Below, piece by piece: positions 62,501 to 64,000 of a stretch of 64,000 bases of DNA. The notes beneath the pieces are model-generated. The model did not search any database. It was given only the letters and a program-made list of their open reading frames with translations, and was not told the DNA's origin. Positions within the stretch are counted from its first letter, which is position 1. Every line of letters starts with the position of its first letter. A program made the translations under genes and the position numbers. Origin of the DNA: Streptomyces roseicoloratus (lineage in GTDB: Bacteria; Actinomycetota; Actinomycetes; Streptomycetales; Streptomycetaceae); NCBI RefSeq assembly GCF_004117935.1, contig NZ_SDOY01000166.1, positions 78,354 to 142,353 of the forward strand, given 5' to 3'.

Positions 62501-64000
62501 GAGGAGGGCGTCGAGTGCGTCGGGTGTGCCGGCGACGACGGTGGAGGAGGGTCCGTTGACGGCGGCGATGGAGATCTGGTCGTGCCAGGTGGTGAGGAGT
62601 TGTTCGGTTTGGGTTTCGGGGATGCCGAGCCAGGCCATGCCTCCGCCGCCGGAGAGGGCGCGTAGGGCTTTGGAGCGGAGGGCGATGACGCGGGCGCCGT
62701 CTTCCAGGGTGAGTGCGCCGGCGACGACGGCTGCGGCGATTTCGCCTTGGGAGTGGCCGACGACGGTGGTGGGGTTGATGCCGTTGTGGCGCCAGAGGGC
62801 GGCGAGGGCGATCATCATGGCCCAGGAGGCGGGTTGGACGACGTCGACGCGGTCGAGGCCGGGGGCGTTGTCGTCGCCGCGCAGGACGGCGGTCAGGGAC
62901 CAGTCGACGAAGGGTGCGAGTGCTGTCTCGCACTCGGCGATGACGCGGGCGAACTCGGGGGAGGAGTCGAGGAGTTCGCTTCCCATGCCGGCCCACTGCG
63001 AGCCCTGGCCCGGGAACACGAACACGGCACGGGAAGAGGACACTCCGCTGACGCCCTCGGACTCGCCGGACGCCAGCGCCTCCAGACCCGCGAGCAGGCC
63101 CTCAGGCCCGTCCGCGCCGGAGACCACGGCCCGGGACTCGAACGCGGAACGCCCGGTGGCGAGGGAGTGGGCGACGTCGGCCGGACTCAGCTCGGGATGG
63201 GCCCGCACGTACGCGGCGAGTTCACCCGCGGCCGCTGCGAGCGCGTCCGCCGTACGACCGGACACGACCCACGGTAGGGCGGAACCGTCGAGGGGCGCCT
63301 CCGCCGCGTCGTCCGTCGGCTCTTCGTGGCTGGGGGCTTCGGCGAGGATGACGTGGGCGTTGGTGCCGCTGATGCCGAAGGAGGAGACGCCGGCGCGCCG
63401 GACCTTGTCGCCCTTCGCGGTCCAGGGTCGCGCCTCGGTGAGCAGCTCGACGCCGCCCGTGTCCCAGTCGATGAGCTCGCTGGGCTTGGTGACGTTGAGT
63501 GTGGCGGGCAGTTCGCCGTGGCGTAGGGCCATGACCATCTTGATGACGCCGCCGACTCCGGCGGCGGCCTGGGCATGGCCGAGGTTGGACTTGAGGGAGC
63601 CGAGCAGCAGTGGCTGGGTGTCTTCCCGGTCGCTGCCGTAGGTGGCGAGCAGGGCCTGGGCCTCGATCGGGTCGCCGAGTACCGTGCCCGTGCCGTGCGC
63701 TTCGACGGCGTCGACGGCCGAGAAGTCGAGTCCGGCGTCTTGGACGGCGGCGCGGATGACGCGCTCCTGGGCCGGACCACTCGGTGCCGTCAGGCCGTTG
63801 GAGGCGCCGTCCTGGTTGACGGCGGATCCGGCGACGACGGCGAGGATCTGGTGGCCGAGGCGGCGGGCGTCCGACAGTCGCTCGACGACCAGGACGCCGA
63901 CGCCCTCGGCCCAGGCCGTGCCGTCCGCGTCGGCCGAGAACGACTTGCACCGCCCGTCCTCCGCCAGACCGCGCTGGCGCGAGAACTCCACGAAGATGCC
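56555..64000 (-). CDS. PKS-NRPS hybrid megasynthase, C-terminal 2,481 residues
   Basis: The 5' end lies beyond the window. Counting residues from the first codon seen (64000): KS after its Cys (1-228; catalytic His in VEAHGTGT and SNLGHAQ), AT (323-668; GHSQGE, and YASH, which in modular PKSs marks methylmalonyl-CoA use), DH-like fold (697-970), ACP (1025-1100; GLDSL, Ser1058), acidic linker (1101-1167), heterocyclisation domain Cy (1168-1605; DxxxxD at 1301-1306), A domain (1633-2125; core code Asp-Leu-Tyr-Asn, as in Cys-activating domains), PCP (2140-2210; GGDSL, Ser2176), thioesterase (2222-2475; GWSMGG Ser2301, Asp2328, His2458). No KR or MT. Thus the line ends with Cys cyclisation to a thiazoline and release. 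Product unknown. Confidence 0.93.
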   Translation of the reverse strand, partial: GIFVEFSRQRGLAEDGRCKSFSADADGTAWAEGVGVLVVERLSDARRLGHQILAVVAGSAVNQDGASNGLTAPSGPAQERVIRAAVQDAGLDFSAVDAVEAHGTGTVLGDPIEAQALLATYGSDREDTQPLLLGSLKSNLGHAQAAAGVGGVIKMVMALRHGELPATLNVTKPSELIDWDTGGVELLTEARPWTAKGDKVRRAGVSSFGISGTNAHVILAEAPSHEEPTDDAAEAPLDGSALPWVVSGRTADALAAAAGELAAYVRAHPELSPADVAHSLATGRSAFESRAVVSGADGPEGLLAGLEALASGESEGVSGVSSSRAVFVFPGQGSQWAGMGSELLDSSPEFARVIAECETALAPFVDWSLTAVLRGDDNAPGLDRVDVVQPASWAMMIALAALWRHNGINPTTVVGHSQGEIAAAVVAGALTLEDGARVIALRSKALRALSGGGGMAWLGIPETQTEQLLTTWHDQISIAAVNGPSSTVVAGTPDALDALLTHCETTDIWARRIPVDYASHSPHVDKIHDTLAHELEGIRPQAGRIAFHSTVTGDVLDTRELDAAYWFRNLRNRVRLAEVIQQLATPDTVFIEVSPHPVLVNGITETLEALGHTPSAVGTLHRNTGSLARFAESAAQAWSHGVSVDWPGLLRPYGGRTVELPSYPFQRRHYWLEAEATGRPSAPRSSAPPAPQPAESVGLLGVRLPSSPLAQAQFAPRLDPNAHPCLGDFVLGGRPMVSAGVFLETVIEAVTEIAGPGPVSVEDLELPLDLVLEPLGGGSSASAGERAAQLVVDDGRFRHYAQDASGAWRLHAQGRVRPGAAAAPTVALATVGSGRELSGDELYRLLWQRAMYLGSAVRWVERIRLGRGEATAEIRPAVPGEAEPYLIHPGVVDAMFQTALACFPVDGPALVPVAVERFVHYDRCALRDGLRCHAELFEDGTGTRARIRLVGANGRLAAEADGVRFATALTRPAALPAAAPAPTAEAVATARPESRRQAPATTVPAAPATVPEAAPAAEPALAPEAVRARVARTVAQALGSPVARFDARQSLQALGLDSLIAMKIRTTLNREFEVQLPMTAFLNGRCGDDIAEDVLSALGAAEADTETEAESETEGKNEAQAENDAQTENGARTENAAGARSGAGAQAAEDAAPGALVEPAADDADRYAPFPLTDLQQAYLVGRGDAFELGNTSTYFQIEIDLENVDLDRLGASLRAMIERHDQLRAVFTAEGEQRVLREVPAYVIRETDVSGLDEAGREAALAAVHEEMRHQVFDTARWPLFDVRVTRIDERAVRLHAGFDALIIDGFSTSILFKEWAAHYRGETLPELTLRYRDYVRQARALESGPEYDRALAYWRDRFDTLPGAPQLPLAVSPSSLERPVFTHRGATLAKEDWDRFKEHAAAAGISPSAALCTAYAQVIAEWSATPHFSLNLLYFNRQPLHPQVGDVIGNFSTTLMLEIRDDAAQSFAARAADVQGQLWSDMEHSQVSGVQVLRELNRARGASMRAAAPVVFTSLVNFAGQQDTERRGVVQYLNGIGENGRQVSSSVRTPQVWLDHQAVEEAGELVLNWDVIEELFPEGCVDAMFAAYQDLLRGLCRDAAAWQRPRPVLTPAADLEVRAAANATDGPVPEGLLHEAVLAQAAATPDAPAVLTQALDLTYADLDRRSNEVAHRLRDLGAGPGDLVAVVMDKGWEQVVAALGILRAGAAYVPIDARVPAERLHVLLHSAGIGRVVTQPWVDGAADWPEDVARVVVRADDKGDERPLGPSGAKPSDLAYVIFTSGSTGLPKGVMIEHGAALNTIVDLNERYDVTAADRALGLSAMNFDLSVYDVFGLLSVGGALVLPEPAAHREPARWAELVTEHGVTVWNSVPALMEMFTEHALANGLTGLPVRLVMMSGDWIPVTLPGRIRLLLPEAELWSLGGATEASIWSILHPIGEVGDDWVSIPYGSPMRNQRFHVLDGAMRHCPVWVPGDLYIAGVGLARGYLNDEAKTSAAFLHHPVTGERLYRTGDLGRYLPDGTIEFLGRQDSQVKIGGYRIELGEVEAALTQCAGVRAAAVVAAGEQHGPKRLIAYVVLDEGREDTEQQISGALRQVVPQHLVPQRILVLDELPLSDNGKVNRAALPAPDEVAAEGSGFVAPRDEVEHRLAEIWAEFFGVGEIGVTASFFELGGDSLLAVRLMSRIARGLGRSLPLSTLFARPTIELLAQVVREAGAEQERRALVPVRTTGSRTPLVFVHPVGGDVLCYAELAELLGEEQPFYALQLPDAELPSVADMAAHYVAAVREALPEGPYRLGGWSMGGVIALEMATQLTAAGAEVDLLAVVDLMVEPGPAVGGQVSDEVLLSWFARDLAGLAGVEWEPGPEAFDGRPPVEVLHAEARAAGALSEDIDLGTLTAIVDRFRNNYRALLRHTPSAFAGRVLSLRAADGGATAETAGRWMEYFTGEAALVDVPGDHYTVMRGERLRVLAGELRRALDAG

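Overview
The window is very GC-rich, densely coded, uses GTG and TTG starts, has several 5'-untranslated-leader-free promoter patterns, U-tract-free hairpin terminators and two in-frame TTA codons. Together with the gene families this points to a Streptomyces chromosome (or a close relative). The order gcl / katA / glxR / hyi / uricase operon / aceB / allR-allB-allantoicase resembles, from memory, the purine-degradation region of S. coelicolor; I could not run an alignment.

Region 1 (1-6570): a clipped acetyltransferase-like gene, a TIGR04222-type membrane protein, an unusual zinc-ribbon/Mrr-like protein, glyoxylate carboligase, and a divergent ArsR-type regulator/MFS pair with a perfect inverted repeat between them. 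Region 2 (2.3-18.6 kb, continuing at 23.9-26.4 and 33.2-36.9 kb): an almost complete purine catabolic pathway. Uricase, HIU hydrolase and OHCU decarboxylase take urate to (S)-allantoin; allantoinase and allantoicase take it to ureidoglycolate; glyoxylate then enters metabolism through Gcl, Hyi and GlxR (to glycerate) or malate synthase. Catalase would remove uricase-derived H2O2, two NCS2 permeases import nucleobases, and an amidohydrolase deaminates an oxopurine. No ureidoglycolate lyase or xanthine dehydrogenase is visible. The promoters of these scattered units share two 15-bp operator types, TCAAC-N5-GTTGA (over the -35 box) and TTCC-N7-GGAA (in the spacer or just after the -10 box), in repeated arrangements.

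Region 3 (18.6-33.1 kb): interspersed lineage genes: an FN3 lipoprotein with a chitinase-type operator, a 649-residue unknown, an SGNH esterase, a MobA-like nucleotidyltransferase, a two-component system, a truncated and degenerate GyrB-like ATPase, and an ABC permease/ATPase pair. Region 4 (37-49.5 kb): an SDR, a DHFR-like protein, an EamA transporter, a second two-component system followed by a P450, an Idh/MocA oxidoreductase, and a CUT2 sugar ABC operon with a ROK kinase. Region 5 (50-54.6 kb): a flavohemoglobin coupled to an FMN split-barrel protein, a secreted protein, and an acyl-CoA ligase with a TTA codon. Region 6 (54.8-64 kb): the edge of a biosynthetic cluster: a 151-residue unknown, a flavin monooxygenase, and the last 2,481 residues of a PKS-NRPS with order KS-AT-DH(degenerate)-ACP-Cy-A(Cys-like)-PCP-TE, running off the right edge.

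No tRNA, rRNA, CRISPR array, insertion sequence or prophage was seen.
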